Of a stretch of DNA of 64,000 nucleotides, positions 46,989-58,973 are shown one piece after another. Origin of the DNA: Petunia secreta (taxonomy: Eukaryota; Streptophyta; Magnoliopsida; Solanales; Solanaceae). Location of the stretch: positions 27,919,501 to 27,983,500 of the forward strand of contig JARKIP010000023.1 in NCBI GenBank assembly GCA_029990175.1, read 5' to 3'. The notes under the pieces are model-generated. The model did no database searches and had not been told where the DNA came from. It saw nothing but the letters and a program-made list of their open reading frames with translations. Made by a program: the position numbers and the translations under genes. How positions within the stretch are numbered: the stretch's first letter is position 1; every line of letters begins with the position of its first letter.

Positions 46989-48357
46989 ATTTCAGGGTCT
47001 TCAGCAGGTTCATCTCTTGCAAGACCGATCTCCTGATCATTATCTTCTAGTCTGTTTGTAACACTTTCAGATTCATCAAAAACCACATGCACACTTTCTT
47101 GTACAGTCAAGGTCCTCTTTTTGAACACTTTAAAAGCTTTACTTTGTGAAGAATAATCTAAGAAGATGGCTTCATCACTTCTAGCATTAAACTTCCCTAG
47201 AGGTTCTTTCCCATTGTTATGCACGAAACACTTGCACCCAAAAGCTCTGAGATGTGCAATATTACGTTTCCTGCCTCTGATCAGCTTATAGGGAGTTTTC
47301 TCTAGTAAAGGACGGATAGAACATCGATTCAGCAAGTAGCAAGCGGTGTTGACTGCTTCAGCCCAAAAATTCTTTGATAAATCGCTTGATAGCAACATTG
47401 TTCTAGCCATGTCCTCCAAGGACCTGTTCTTCTTTTCAACTACACCATTCTACTGAGGGGTCCTGGGTGCAGAGAACTTGTGATCCACACCATGTTTGTT
47501 ACAATATTCAGCAAACTTAGCATTCTCAAATTCTGTACCATGGTCGGACCTTATACTCACTAGTTGAAGCCCCAGTTTCTTCTGATTGACTCTGACCCAG
47601 TCCTCGAACATATCATAAGCTTCATCTTTAGATCTGAGGAACAAGGTCCATGTATATCTGGAGTAGTCATCAACGATTACCATTACAAATCTCTTACCTC
47701 CTCTGCTCCTTACCCTCATTGGTCCACACAAGTCCATGTGAACCAGCTCAAGTGGTTTAGTAGTGCTAACCACTTTCTTTGCCTTGAATGAAGATCTTAC
47801 ATGTTTCCCCCTCACGCAAGCATCACAAATCTTGATGTCATTGAACTTCTTGCTTGGCATTCTACGAACCAGGTCCTTTGACACCAACTTATTCAATTGA
47901 GTCAAGCTTGCATGTCCTAGTCTCTTGTGCCACAACTGACTATCATTCTCCAGCACATTCAGACAAGTCAAATTATTTTCAGGAAGAGACCCTAATGTCG
48001 CCTTGTACACGTTGTTAGCTCGTTTCCCTTCCATTATGACTTAACCAGTATGCAGGTTCTTCACAATGCAACCTACAGATGTGAAACTCACTGAATTTCC
48101 TCTATCACGTAGTTGAGAGATACTTAGAAGATTGTGCCTCAATCCATCCACACAGAGTACATTGTCAATAGCATGATTGAGGGATCTCCCAACTTTTCCA
48201 ATACCAATAATTTCACCGCTCTTGCCTCCTCCAAAAGCCACACTACCCCTTGAAATGCTGCGAGTGAGAGAAAGTTTCTTCTATCTCCTTTCATGTGCCT
48301 GGAACACCCACTATTAATAATCCAACGTGGGTTATTCCATCTCACTCCAGCCTGCAA
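46989..48357 (-). pseudogene. Element A protease and integrase, broken
   Basis: The protease block is at 48139-48357 (WIINSGCSRHMKGDRR). The catalytic DSG is changed to NSG, a G-to-A change, and a frameshift follows within the glycine-rich FGGGKSGEI part. Integrase starts at 48034 with the pre-integrase zinc region (LWHKRLGHASLTQLNKL, CDACVRGKH). It shows the core aspartates in HMDLCGPMRVRSRGGKR and IRSDHGTEFEN, and continues at 46985-47419 (EDMARTMLLSSDL, NFWAEAVNTACYLLNRC). A stop near 47450 falls at the conserved RTPQQNG motif. Confidence 0.88.
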
Positions 48358-48364
48358 AAGAAAA

Positions 48365-49205
48365 TCAAGCGTTAGTAACAGGAACCCAGACTAGCTTAGG
48401 TCCCTTTTTGTTATCAAATGGATGAATCAAATATTTTCTAGCCCAATAAGGTAAAACTGATTTTTTATTCCTTTTTACAGCATCTTTTGCAACACTGCAT
48501 TCATTCTTAATATGTCCAGTCTTGCCGCACAAGAAGTAGAGTTTGTTGCAAGGAAGTCCTACATATTTACTATTAGGGTTCCAAGCAAGCAAAGGTTTCC
48601 TATGTCCTAATCCAGTTTTACCTCAATTATGATTTTCATGCAACCAATTCAAAGCTTCAGAAGACTTGTTCCATTTAGTGAGTCTGGTGAGCTCAGAGTA
48701 AGCTTTTTCAACCTTTTCCTGAAGAACCCGGTTCTTCGCAGTTTCCTGATGCAGAGCCAGATTTTTCTTTTCAAGCTCAGTTTCAAAGTTGATTTGAGCC
48801 TCACTAGCTCCTTGCTTACCAGACATTTCTTCAATTTTTGATTCTCAAGTTCGAGTGCAGAACCTAGCTTCTTCTCACAAAGCACCTGTTCCTTTAATTG
48901 AAGAGTTTCTAATTCGAGGGCTGAGACTTTCTAATTTAGTTCCAAAACTTGAGCTTCAATAGCAATTAATTCCTTTTTAAGATCAGATTTAGCTTTTTCC
49001 AATTTTTTATTTTTCATTGAAAACTCAGATGCAACTGACCTTAGTTGGTCCTTCTCAGAAAGTGCTTGTTCCTTCTCATGCCTCAAAGTTTCAATCTCTT
49101 CAATTAAAGTCAGGGCAAGCAAATTTAATTCCATGGGAGAACAATTTTGAAGTCTAGGCTTTAGTTCATCGAGACTTACCTCAGGTGAATCATCAATCGA
49201 AGATT
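48365..49205 (-). pseudogene. Element A gag, C-terminal half
   Basis: This part of gag lies left of the element B insertion. It contains a coiled-coil segment (EIETLRHEKEQALSEKDQL and LEKKNLALHQETAKNRVLQE), then ELTRLTKWNKSSEALNWLHE. A zinc knuckle follows (CNKLYFLCGKTGHIKNEC), in which the first cysteine pair is changed relative to CxxC. Stops separate the open stretches 48931-49134, 48623-48885 and 48365-48592. The N-terminal half continues at 59916. Confidence 0.85.
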
Positions 49206-49210
49206 CATTA

Positions 49211-50163
49211 TGTTATAATCTATGCACCTGCTGAAGACACTAGAAGGGGGGGGGGGTTGAATAGTGTCTACCGATTTTCGTCACGAGAACCTGGTTCTTC
49301 TAATGTGGAACCTAGTTCTTATCTTATCTTTTATGCTGCCTTGAACACTATAACTCACAACGCCACACACACAAGGAACACAAGGATTTTACGTGGAAAA
49401 CTCCTTGCTCAAGGGAGAAAAACCACGACCCACACTCTGGGATTTTAGAACTGAATCCACTAACACAAGAGCAACGTTTCTGATTACAAACTCTATAACC
49501 AAGGGGCTACACCCTAGACCCTAATCACTACTCAAAGCTAAACTCTAGCTTCTCAGTAATTACACAAAAGTTCACGTAATACATACGCTTCTGAATAAGC
49601 CAATATGTAAAACTATGAATGCTTGAATTAAAGACAACTTGCAACTTGACGAACCTAGACAGAATATCTAGACTCAATACACTGCATGCACTCAAGTTGT
49701 CTTCTCCAGTTTACTCACGTAGAAAGATGCTAGATCGCCTTTGTATGCTCTCAACTCTCCGTTTGTGAATAACTGATTTTCGGCTGTCTCCACCACTTGC
49801 ATTTATATGGGTCTTGAAACCCTAGTTGAGTTCTACAAGGAATCCTTTTAATTATGGCAAGTCAGGATTCCTAGTAACTCTTTTTCTTGTCGAAGTCCAA
49901 CTCCTTTTCACACTTCGAAGACACAGCCTGAACACCGCCTCTTTTAGTCTGACTAGGATGCATATTCATACACAGCCTGGACACCGGCTCTTTTGGTCTG
50001 ACTAGGATGCATATTCATTCACGCGCCACTACTCTTAGTTCCGCAGGGATTTGCAACCCGTAATCCTTTTCGATCAAGCGTGCCCTTCATTCCAAGGACT
50101 AGGTTCTTAGTGGGAACCTCTGAGTCCTTCTTGTTTGTCATACTTCAAAACCAGCTCTCAACA
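49211..50163 (-). repeat. Element B, 3' LTR
   Basis: A 953-bp direct repeat of 58974-59910, next to the polypurine tract. It contains two near-identical CAGCCTGGACACCGNCTCTT blocks about 47 bp apart (near 49930 and 49975). Confidence 0.92.
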
Positions 50164-50177
50164 AATTCCCCCCTTTT
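50164..50177 (-). other. Polypurine tract of element B
   Basis: The minus strand reads AAAAGGGGGGAATT immediately before the TGTTGAGAGC start of the 3' LTR. Confidence 0.88.
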
Positions 50178-50626
50178 GATGATGACAAACAAATGTTGCC
50201 AAAGAACCTGAGTAGACATAAACCAAAACAAAAAACAAAAGGTAACAAGTTCAAGAAAAACAAAAAAGATGAATTAGGTCACAAAACCCCAATATTTCCT
50301 TCTTTCCCCTTTTGGCATCATCGAAAAGATTCAAATACCTGCATGAACTTGGCAATAATATCCAGTCTAAAGCACAAGGCAACAAGTCAGTAATAGAAGC
50401 AAACACAAGCAGTAATAAGGGCCCAATCAAGAACCAATTACTTAAGCAGGAAACATTCATAAGCGTAAGAAAATTAAAATCATCATCCAGGTTGTGATAT
50501 CAGCACAACCCCAGTATTAAGTACACAACTGAAAATCAAATTGTCTTAAACAACCAGCACATGCAATCAGGAGAGAATAGGAGGGGGTAGACAACATGTA
50601 GAAAGAGGAGGACAGGTCAGGAGGAC
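50178..50626 (-). other. Element B spacer between ORF3 and the 3' LTR
   Basis: Non-coding. It carries TTTGATGATGACAAACA next to the purine tract and a CTTTTGGCATCATCGAAAAG block that is also present in element A near 42455, so it is conserved between the two families. Confidence 0.5.
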
Positions 50627-52777
50627 TCAAATTTGAATGTTGAAGTGTTTGACAAGCGCCTCAAGTTGCTTCGTATTCTTGGCCCTTTCCATCACCAGCT
50701 CGGCCTCATATTTTTGGCAATCTATCTTCAAACGATCAATTTCTCGATCCTTCAACTTCAGCTGTCTGTGGAGCTCTGTGTTTTCTGTATTAACCTCAAG
50801 GACATGCGTCTCCAGCTCCTTCACTGCATCAATGGCCTCTTCAGGTCCATATTCCTCACTTTCCTCTTCTTGCTCTTGCTTGGCCTGCATTGGTTTCTTT
50901 GAAGCTCTACTTTCTTTGTAGAAGTCACAATTTTTAAGCACGTTAATCCCAAACATTTGGTGAATGGTTGGCTTCTTCCCAGCTTCTAAAGGAACCCCAA
51001 AGTGCTCAAGTACCTGCTGGAGGATGTAGGAATGTACAAGGGAATGTGGCTTCTGATCTGTGTCAGCAATCCTCTTTATATGTCTAATTATCAGCCAAGG
51101 CAAATTAATCTTTACCCCCCTGTCCAGCAGATCCATGTATGTCAGGTCTAGAGCACTAGCCTCGCAGTTCCTCTCTCCTCTTGGTAGAAGGAACCTGTGC
51201 ACAAATTCAAACAACAACTGATGTGCAGGTTCCATTTCCTTCTTGTCTACCTTCCTCTCCTTCCTCAGCTTGGGTTTCCCTGAGAACTTCTTGACAACAT
51301 CCAGAGGAGTGATTCCATCAGTCCTCTTTGGCCATTTCAGCTTTATATACCTGCAATAACCTTCAACAGGTATGTCAAGAATCACTCCAAGCTCAGGTCT
51401 CCCAAACTCAATCTCTATTCCCCTCACTGTGGTGAACACTCTCCTAGTATTAACCCTACAATTTGTGTAGAACTCTCTGATCTCATCAACATACAACTTT
51501 CTTTCTTTGTTGGCAAACAAACCTAACCAACCCTGGTTAGCAATCATTCTGAGCAGTGGCTTCATGTGAAACTCCTTCTCATCATGCAGGATGCTGCCAG
51601 GCAACACCTGATGCTTAGAGAAGAAAGCCACCCTGTCAGCTTCATCCTCACTACCTCTCCTCCTTTTTCTAGTCTCAGCTTCACTGTCTGTATCAGAGTC
51701 ACTTGGCTCTGCATAACTCCCAGCATCATCACTTTCCTCCTGTGCTTCTTCAGCTCTTCTTTCTTCTTCTTCCCTCTTCTTTGCCTCTCTATCTCTTACA
51801 TTTGTCACTGTTCTTTCCAACTTCCCAACTTTCTCCAGTTGTTGTTTTAATGCAGACCTAGTGCCAACCCTCCTGACAGCAGGCTCATTAACAACCTTGT
51901 CATCACTTTCCTCACTAGCTTCATCAACCAGTCTTGGTTTTAGCACTGGCTTTCCCCCTTTCACTAATCTCCTTCTTTTTTCAGGCTCCACTATGTTTTC
52001 TTTCACAAACACAACTTCCTCTTCTTCTTCCTCACCAGCCATTTTCTCATCCTCTGCTCCAAACTTCCTCTTTCTTTTTGGTTCTTCAGTTTTCTTGGCA
52101 ATCTCTTCCTTTTCTAAAACAATTTCCTTATTCCCTTCTTCCTCAGAATCTGTCCAGTTTAAATCTGCATCATCAGTCCCAGTGGAATTTTGACAAGCAA
52201 CAGGCTCTTGAACCAAATTCTCTGAGGCTTCAGCAAGACCAAGTCCTCCAACTACTGGACTTATTGGCACAGATTCTTTTTCATTATTCTCAGAACTACC
52301 AACATCTTTACAGGGTTCCACTTCACTTTCTCTAAGGGCTTCCACACGGTCTTGTTCCCTAAGTTATTCTTTCACTCTTTCTGCAATATTCAACTTTTCA
52401 CCAGACTCATCAACCACAGGCACCTGTAAATCTTTCCTAAGTTCATCCTTTGCACTATCTCGCTCTGCATCACATGAGTTCCCCTTATCTATTATGTCAT
52501 TATGCTAATCATCTATTATTTTGTCTAGTCCTGTAACTAGGGTTTCAGTTTCTATAGTTCCAGGGCTGTTTATATCTGATGAAACGACAGACGTAGATGA
52601 AATAGGATCAGGGATTACCTCATGCGGTGATTGTGAAGAACTTTGTGCAGTGGGTGTAGTGGGAACTACTCTTGACCTTATCTTCTTTACCAATTTCTTG
52701 TCCCCTTTTTGAAGAAATTTTGTACGGGCCCTTGCGATTCATTGTGCAAGAGTGGATGGGGGTGGTCTTTCAGACAT
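50627..52777 (-). pseudogene. Element B third ORF (accessory protein), nearly intact
   Basis: It starts at 52777 with MSERPPPSTLAQ. Stops near 52739, 52505 and 52346 interrupt the disordered N-terminus. An uninterrupted 572-residue stretch 50627-52345 follows. That stretch is acidic (Glu-rich) at first, with KRKRKF-like basic clusters. It then becomes globular: VDEIREFYTNCRVNTRRVF, ELGVILDIPVEGYCRYI, SALDLTYMDLLDRGVKINL and IIRHIKRIADTD. It ends in a coiled coil (LETHVLEVNTENTELHRQL). It matches the ORF3 of element A in order and motifs while differing at many residues, so selection once kept this protein. Role unknown; no membrane segment is seen. Confidence 0.8.
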
Positions 52778-53418
52778 TGCAAAGAATTTTTGAATAGTTT
52801 TTGCGATTTCTAGAGAGGTTTCTGTTTTAGGGCTTGAGAGAGAAAATTTGGTGTAGTGGAGAAGATGTGGTTGAATGGTGAAGGATTCAGGGTGTATCGA
52901 CAAACAAAGGGAAGGGGTTTGTGATTTGACAACTTCTAGGGAAGACAAAGCAGTAATGATGAAAAGTGGAGAAGCAGCTTTTTGAACTTTTTGAGAACCG
53001 GGAAGAGTTAAAGATTTGACGGTTATGGACTCTTTTGATATACCCTTTTTAAGTAGTGGGGTCAAACCAGTCAAATAGAATTCTACCCCGAAAAGGAATG
53101 TGTTCCTATAATTTAGGACAGTTATAATAACTTGGAGGATCTCCCTTGACACACGTACGATCGACAATTTTATTTCAGTTATGACTTCTATCATGCAGGG
53201 TAGTGTGAATGTACCTGGACATGATTCCTCATGCTTTGGTTGGTTCCTTCTTAGTACATAGTAGGTTATTCATGGGATCACATTATTCTTACCTGGTGCT
53301 AAAAAACTGAACAAGTGTACTAATTCAAGTACCAAGTTAGACTGGACATTAATGACAAAATTCAAACATGGACAATCGAATACTTAACTAACCAATCACA
53401 AAGGGATTACCTGCTGGG
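52778..53418 (-). other. Element B leader between RNase H and ORF3
   Basis: Non-coding. An incidental open frame runs through it into MSERPPPSTLAQ but shows no recognised motif. It is comparable to 44699-45206 in element A. Confidence 0.4.
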
Positions 53419-54740
53419 TCATCCGTGTATTTTGGTCATCCCTAATTCCAACCTGTTCCTCTCAAACTGTACCTTGTTCAATGCTTCGGTGAATATGTCA
53501 GCAATTTGATCTTCAGTCCTGCACGAATTCATAGTAATCAGACCCTTTTCCACATTATCTCTCAAGAAATGGTGTCTAATATCAATGTGTTTGGTTCTTT
53601 TATGTTGGACTGGGTTCTTGGCAATATTCACTGCACTCGTATTGTCATAGAAAATTGGCACTGCACCACACTTGATACCAAAGTCCTCTAGTTGTTGTTT
53701 GATCCACAACAATTATGAACAGCATAATGCAGCTGCCACATACTCAGCTTCAGCAGTTGATAAGGACTGAGTTTTGCTTCTTTGTGGCCCAAGAGATCAA
53801 ACAAGGACCCAGAAAGTGTGCCATTCCTGAAGTGCTTTTCCTGTCCACCAAATGACCTGCTTAATCTGCATCAGCAAAACCAATTAGTTCAAAAGTACCT
53901 CCTCTTAGGTACCAGAGACAAAGGTCCTGAGTTCCTTTCAAGTATCTCAGGATCCTCTTCACAGCTGTCAAATGCGACTCCTTGGGCTTGGACTGAAATC
54001 TAGCACACAATCCTACATTGTATACTATGTCAGGCCGACTGGCTGTGAGATAAAGAAGTGATCCTATGATTCCTCTATATTTTGTCTCGTCTGTTGAAGG
54101 ACCGAGTTCATCCAAATCCAGCTTCGTCCCAGGTGCAATGGGAGTAGTCATTTCTTTCGCTCCTTCCATGTCAAACTTCTTCAGCAGTTCCTTGACATAC
54201 TTTTGCTGGTGTATCATAGTTCCTTCAGGCATTCGCTTTATCTGCAATCCAAGGAAGAAATTTAGTTCTCCCATCATGCTCATTTCAAATTCGCTTCCCA
54301 TCAGATCAGCAAAACCTTTGCATAGCCCCTCATCAGTGGCTCCAAAAATGATATCATCGACATACACTTGAACCACCAATAGATCTTTTCCTTTCTTTTT
54401 GAGGAACAATGTGTTGTCAATCTTTCCTCTTGAGAAGCCATTCTTCAATAGAAATCCTGAGAGTCTTTCATACCAAGCTCTAGGGGCCTGCTTCAATCCA
54501 TAAAGAGCCTTGTCCAGTTTGTAAACATGATCAGGGAATTCATTGTTTATAAAACCTGGTGGCTGTATTACATAGACTTCTTCATTCAGGTAGCCATTTA
54601 AGAAAGCTGTCTTCATATCCATCTGATATAGTGTAAACTCCATGTATGTAGCAAAAGCAATTAGCATCCTGATGGCCTCCATTCTTGCCACTGGTGCAAA
54701 GGTTTCATCGTAGTCTATTCCTTCTTCCTGACTAAAACCT
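53419..54740 (-). pseudogene. Element B reverse transcriptase and RNase H
   Basis: RT runs through DYDETFAPVARMEAIRMLI, TAFLNGYLNEEVYVIQPPG and YGLKQAPRAWYERLSGFLL to the catalytic YVDDIIFGATDE at about 54360. It continues to DETKYRGIIGSLLYLTASRP and SKPKESHLTAVKRILRYL. A stop at 53861 falls in FADAD-AGH at the RT/RNase H border. RNase H resumes with GMAHFLGPCLISW and, after a frame change near 53760, NPVQHKRTKHIDIRHHFLRD. A stop near 54749 (NKAR-VVQG) separates RT from the integrase tail. Confidence 0.9.
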
Positions 54741-54748
54741 TGAACTAC

Positions 54749-56592
54749 TTATCTTGCTTTGTTTCTTGTCACAATACCATGCTCATCTAGTTTGTTCCTG
54801 AATACCCATTTTGTTCCAATTATTGATCTGTCCTTTGGCTTAGGAACTAGGTGCCACACTTTGCTTCTTTCGAATTGATGTAGTTCCTCCTGCATGGCTA
54901 GAATCCAATCTGGGTCTTCTAGAGCTTCTTTTACATTCTTTGGTTCCAGAGATGAGAGGAAGGCAAAGAAAGCGCAGAAGTTCTTCAAGGCTGACCTGGT
55001 CATGATTCTTGTATTTAATTCTGAGAGGACATTTTCCAAAGGATGAGATCGTTGATGTTTCCATGGCCTGAGTTTAATATGACTAGAAGAACCTGTATCA
55101 TTATCTTGGAGAGATTTTTCCTGACTTGCTGGATCATCAGCTTCATCAGAGGTTCCCCCTGTCAAGTTGACTTCTTGTTCCAATGTACTTGGATCTTCAC
55201 CTGACGTCTTCTTGTCTTCTGAGTCTTCCAGTTCATTCACACCTTCTTCCCTGCTAAGGCCAATCACTTGATCATCTGTCTCACGTTCCTCCAGTGCCTT
55301 GTCTGATTCATCAAAGACAACATGCATACTTTCTTCCACTGTTTGTGTCCTTTTGTTGAACACTTTGTATGCTTTGCTTTGGGTAGAATAACCAAGAAAT
55401 ATTGCCTCGTTACTCCTAGCATCGAACTTTCCCAAGGGTTCCTTGCCATTGTTGTGAACAAAGCATTTACAACCAAAGGGTCTTAGGTGAGCAATATTTG
55501 GTTTTCTACCTCTGAGTAGCTCATATGGGGTCTTGTCGAGAATTGCTCTGATGGAACATCTGTTCAGCAAGTAGCATGCAGAAATTGTAGCTTCAGCCCA
55601 GAAGTTTCTTGCAAGGCCACTTGACAATAGCATAGTCCTGGCCATATCCTCCAGAGATCTGTTCTTCCTCTCAACCACTCCATTTTGTTGGGGAGTTCTT
55701 GGAGTGGAAAAGTTATGATCTATGCTGTTCTTTGCACAATACTCAGAGAATTTTGAGTTCTCAAACTCAGTTCCGTGATCAGATCTATACTGATGAGTTC
55801 AAGGCTTAAAGTTTTCTGAACTATACCAGCCCAGTCTTTAAAGCTTTCAAAAGTTTCATCTTTAGTAGCCAAGAACAGAGTCCATGTGTATCTAGAGTAG
55901 TCATCGACAATCACGAACACAAATCTCTTTCTTCCTCTACTCCTGACTCTCATAGGTCCACACAGATCCATATGCAAGAGTTCCAGTGGTTTTGATGTAC
56001 TTACCACCTTCTTGGACTTAAAGGATGATCTCACATGCTTTCCCTTTACACATGCATCACACATTTTTATGTTTTCAAATCTCTTACTTGGACGTCCACG
56101 AACCAGCTCCTTTGATACAAGCTTATTCCGTTGTGAGAGACTTGCATGACCCATTCTTTTGTGCCACAGCTGAGAGTCACTTTTTTGTACATTCAAGGAT
56201 GTTAGGTTGTTTTCAGGTAATGACTTCAGCGAGTCTTTGTATACATTGTTCACCCTCTTTCCTTCCATTACAATTTCTCCACTCTGTAGATTCTTCACAA
56301 TGCATCCTACAGACGAGAACTTCACTTCATTTCCTCTATCACATAGTTGGGAGATGCTCAGCAGATTGTGTCTAAGACCATCAACACAATAAACATTCTC
56401 AATAGCATGATCCAGAGTTCTCCCAATCTTTCCAATTCCTACTATTTGACTGCTTTTTCCTCCTCCGAAGGCCACACTGCCTCCTTGAAATGCTGCGAGT
56501 GAGAGAAAGTTTCTTCTATCTCCTGTCATGTGCCTCGAACAACCACTGTCAAGAATCCAGCTAGGGTTGTTCTCCCTCACTCCAGCCTGCAA
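54749..56592 (-). pseudogene. Element B protease and integrase, one frameshift
   Basis: Protease and integrase share the open stretch 55720-56592. It shows WILDSGCSRHMTGDRR with the catalytic DSG intact, FGGGKSSQIVGIGKI and LRHNLLSISQLCDRGN. It continues with LWHKRMGHASLSQRNKL, CDACVKGKHVRSSFKSKK and HMDLCGPMRVRSRGRKR. A frameshift near 55790 disrupts the SDHGTEFEN aspartate. The frame resumes at 55678 with VERKNRSLEDMARTMLLSSG and FLGYSTQSKAYKVFNKRT, and continues to the RT N-terminus at 54749. The integrase catalytic Glu lies near the QNGVVERKN junction. Confidence 0.9.
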
Positions 56593-56598
56593 AACAAA

Positions 56599-58933
56599 TT
56601 AGAGGTTAGCCTTAGGAACCCAGACAAGCTTGGGTTCCCTCTTACTAGAAAATGGGTAAATCAAGTCCTGTCTAGCCCATTTAGGTAAAACACTTCTTTT
56701 GTTCTTAGCCTTTGCCTTGCTGACATGTATGCACTTTTGTTTGATATGTCCTGTTTCACCACAAAAAGTACATAACATGTTGCAAGGTAATGCCACATGC
56801 TTGCTCTTAGGGTTATATGGAGGCAGTGGTTTCTTAAATCCTAATCCCTATTTTCCTCTATTTTAGTTTTCAAGAACCCAGTTCATTGCCTCTGATGATT
56901 TATTCCATTTAGTTAATCTGGTAAGCTCAAATTTTGATTTTTCAACCTTTTGACTTAAAACCTTGTTCTTCTCAGTTTTCTGATACAAAATTTCGTTTGC
57001 TCTTTTCAATTCATTTTCCAAAAAGGTTTGAACTTTACTTATTACTTGCTTACCATTTGCACTTTCTCTTAACTGATTGCATTCCAGTTCGAGCTCAGTA
57101 ATATTATAATTTGACACAACAGCCTGTCCTTTCAAGGTGGCATTGACTTCTTCAAGTTCAATGTTCTGTTCTAGGAGACTCTTGTGCTTAGTTCTAAGAC
57201 TGCTTAGTTCTTCAGTTAGTTTATCCTTTTCAAGTTTCTCCTTTTCATAACCCTCAATCAAGGTGGCAGTAATTTAAATTAGGTTTTCAGAAGAGTATGT
57301 ATGCAAGGTTTCCTTTAGTTCAGATAGACATACCTCTGCTGAGTGAGCATCTTCAGTTCCATCCGTTGCCATGAGAGCAGAGTCCTTCTTTTGACTGTCA
57401 TCTGAGTACACCTCCTTCAGCCTTTCCCAGACTTCCTTGGCCGACTTGCATTCAGATATTTTAGCAAGTACATCATAGGTAAGTCCTCTTTTCAGGTACC
57501 ATTCAGCTTTGGAGTTTGCCTGTAACCAGTCTAGGTCTTGAGGATCCAGTTCTTCTACCTTCTTTGGCACTAGGACACCATTTGCAGCTCTCTTTACATG
57601 AACATGAGGTCCTCTCTTCACAATCAGCCATAGACTATAGTCTTCTGCTTGCAAGAAGATCTTCATCTGTATCTTCCAGTTCTTGTAGTGAGTTCCATTG
57701 AACACAAGAGGCTTTGACGGATCTCTTCCTCCTCTAAACTCTCGAGGGTCTTCTTCATCAGAACTATTGTCTGACATACCCATTAGTGCCATTGGTGGAT
57801 CATCTTCAGAATCCTTTTCATGGTTGGATTCACTGTCAGTTGGTCCCCATGTAGCATAGAAGGCCTCCTTCTTCTTTCTCCTTTCTGCTCTGAAGTTTGG
57901 AGGTCGTCTTGACTTCTACTTATCTTTGTCAGTTTCCTTTGACGTCTCCTTCTCCTTTTCCTTGGATGCTCTATTCTTCATCCATTCTGTTTCCCAAATA
58001 GGACAGTCTACTACAACATGATCCTTTTTTAAGCATTTGAAGCACCCTGAATAATCAGGACTGTCAACTATGTTCTTCCTGCTAGAACTCTCCTTGCCAC
58101 TCCTTTTGAATCCTTTGAACCTTCCCAGATTGAGCTTCTGTCTTAAGGCACTTACCATTGCTGCTTCAACTGATTGAAGATCAACATAGTCATCAGTTTC
58201 TTCAGTTGCTTCAAGGGCAAGGGTCTTGTCCTTCTTTACAGCTGGTTTAGTTTTTGAGTCCTTCATCATCTCATGAGTTTTCAAACTTCCAACCAGTTCT
58301 TCAAGTTTGATGGATCTCAGAGGTTTGGATTCAATGATGGCAGTCATCTTTTGGTTCCCATGCTTCAGGTAACACATTCAGGATTTTATCAACCATCTTT
58401 ATTTCAGGCAATTCCATATCCAGAGATCTCATTTCATTTGTAATGATAGTCAACCTGGTCATCATATCCTGAATTGATTCTTTCTCACCCATGGTGAAAA
58501 GTTCAAATTGTCTTTTCAGCATTCTCCTTTTTGAGTCCTTCACTTATGTGGTTCCTTCATGCGCAACCTGCAAAGCATCCCATATTTCCTTAGCCGTCTT
58601 ATAAGATGATACTCGATTGAACTTCTCAGGACCAAGACCACATATGACCAGACGTTTGGCTTTGTGATTCTTTTCAATCATCTTATAATCCGTCTCATTG
58701 AAGTCTTCTTTCAGTTTTGGTTCTTGCTTAGCAGTAGCTCCTTCACCAACTATTTTGGTGGGGATCAGGTTTCCTTCAGAGACTATCAGCCAGAGTTGAT
58801 AGTCTTCAGCACATATACAATTCTCCACCTTGTTCTTCCACCATGCATAGTATTGCCCATTAAACTGTGGGGGCCTCTGAATTGACTGTCCTTCAGTGAT
58901 GGTAGGTGGTGCACTCATTCTGATCCTTCTCAA
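56599..58933 (-). pseudogene. Element B gag with a duplicated gag-like domain
   Basis: Gag starts at 58918 with MSAPPTITEGQSIQRPPQF (58544-58933 is open) and shows PPQFNGQYYAWWKNKVENC. After a stop near 58544 it continues through DKILNVLPEAWEPK-like capsid sequence, in two frames, to a first zinc knuckle (CFKCLKKDHVVVDC, near 58030). A second capsid-type start follows in frame within 57274-57792: PLVFNGTHYKNWKIQMKIFL, AEDYSLWLIVKRGPHVHV and KSAKEVWERLKEVYSDD. A coiled coil (KLEKDKLTEELSSLRTKHKS), LTRLTKWNKSSEAMNWV and a second zinc knuckle (CTFCGETGHIKQKC) end the protein. Element A lacks the second capsid-type block, so it is an insertion or duplication in B. Confidence 0.8.
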
Positions 58934-58959
58934 GGTGTTAACCTCTTACGAGAAGACCT

Positions 58960-58971
58960 GCTCTGATACTA
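58960..58971 (-). other. Primer-binding site of element B (mutated tRNA-iMet type)
   Basis: The minus strand reads TAGTATCAGAGC just inside the 5' LTR, one G-to-A change from the initiator-tRNA complement TGGTATCAGAGC. Confidence 0.75.
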
Positions 58972-58973
58972 TT

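Noticed and set aside
52739..53194. A separate protein in the leader before element B ORF3
   Set aside because: Apart from the final MSERPPPSTLAQ, which is the ORF3 start, the frame has no recognisable motif and does not match the corresponding leader of element A.
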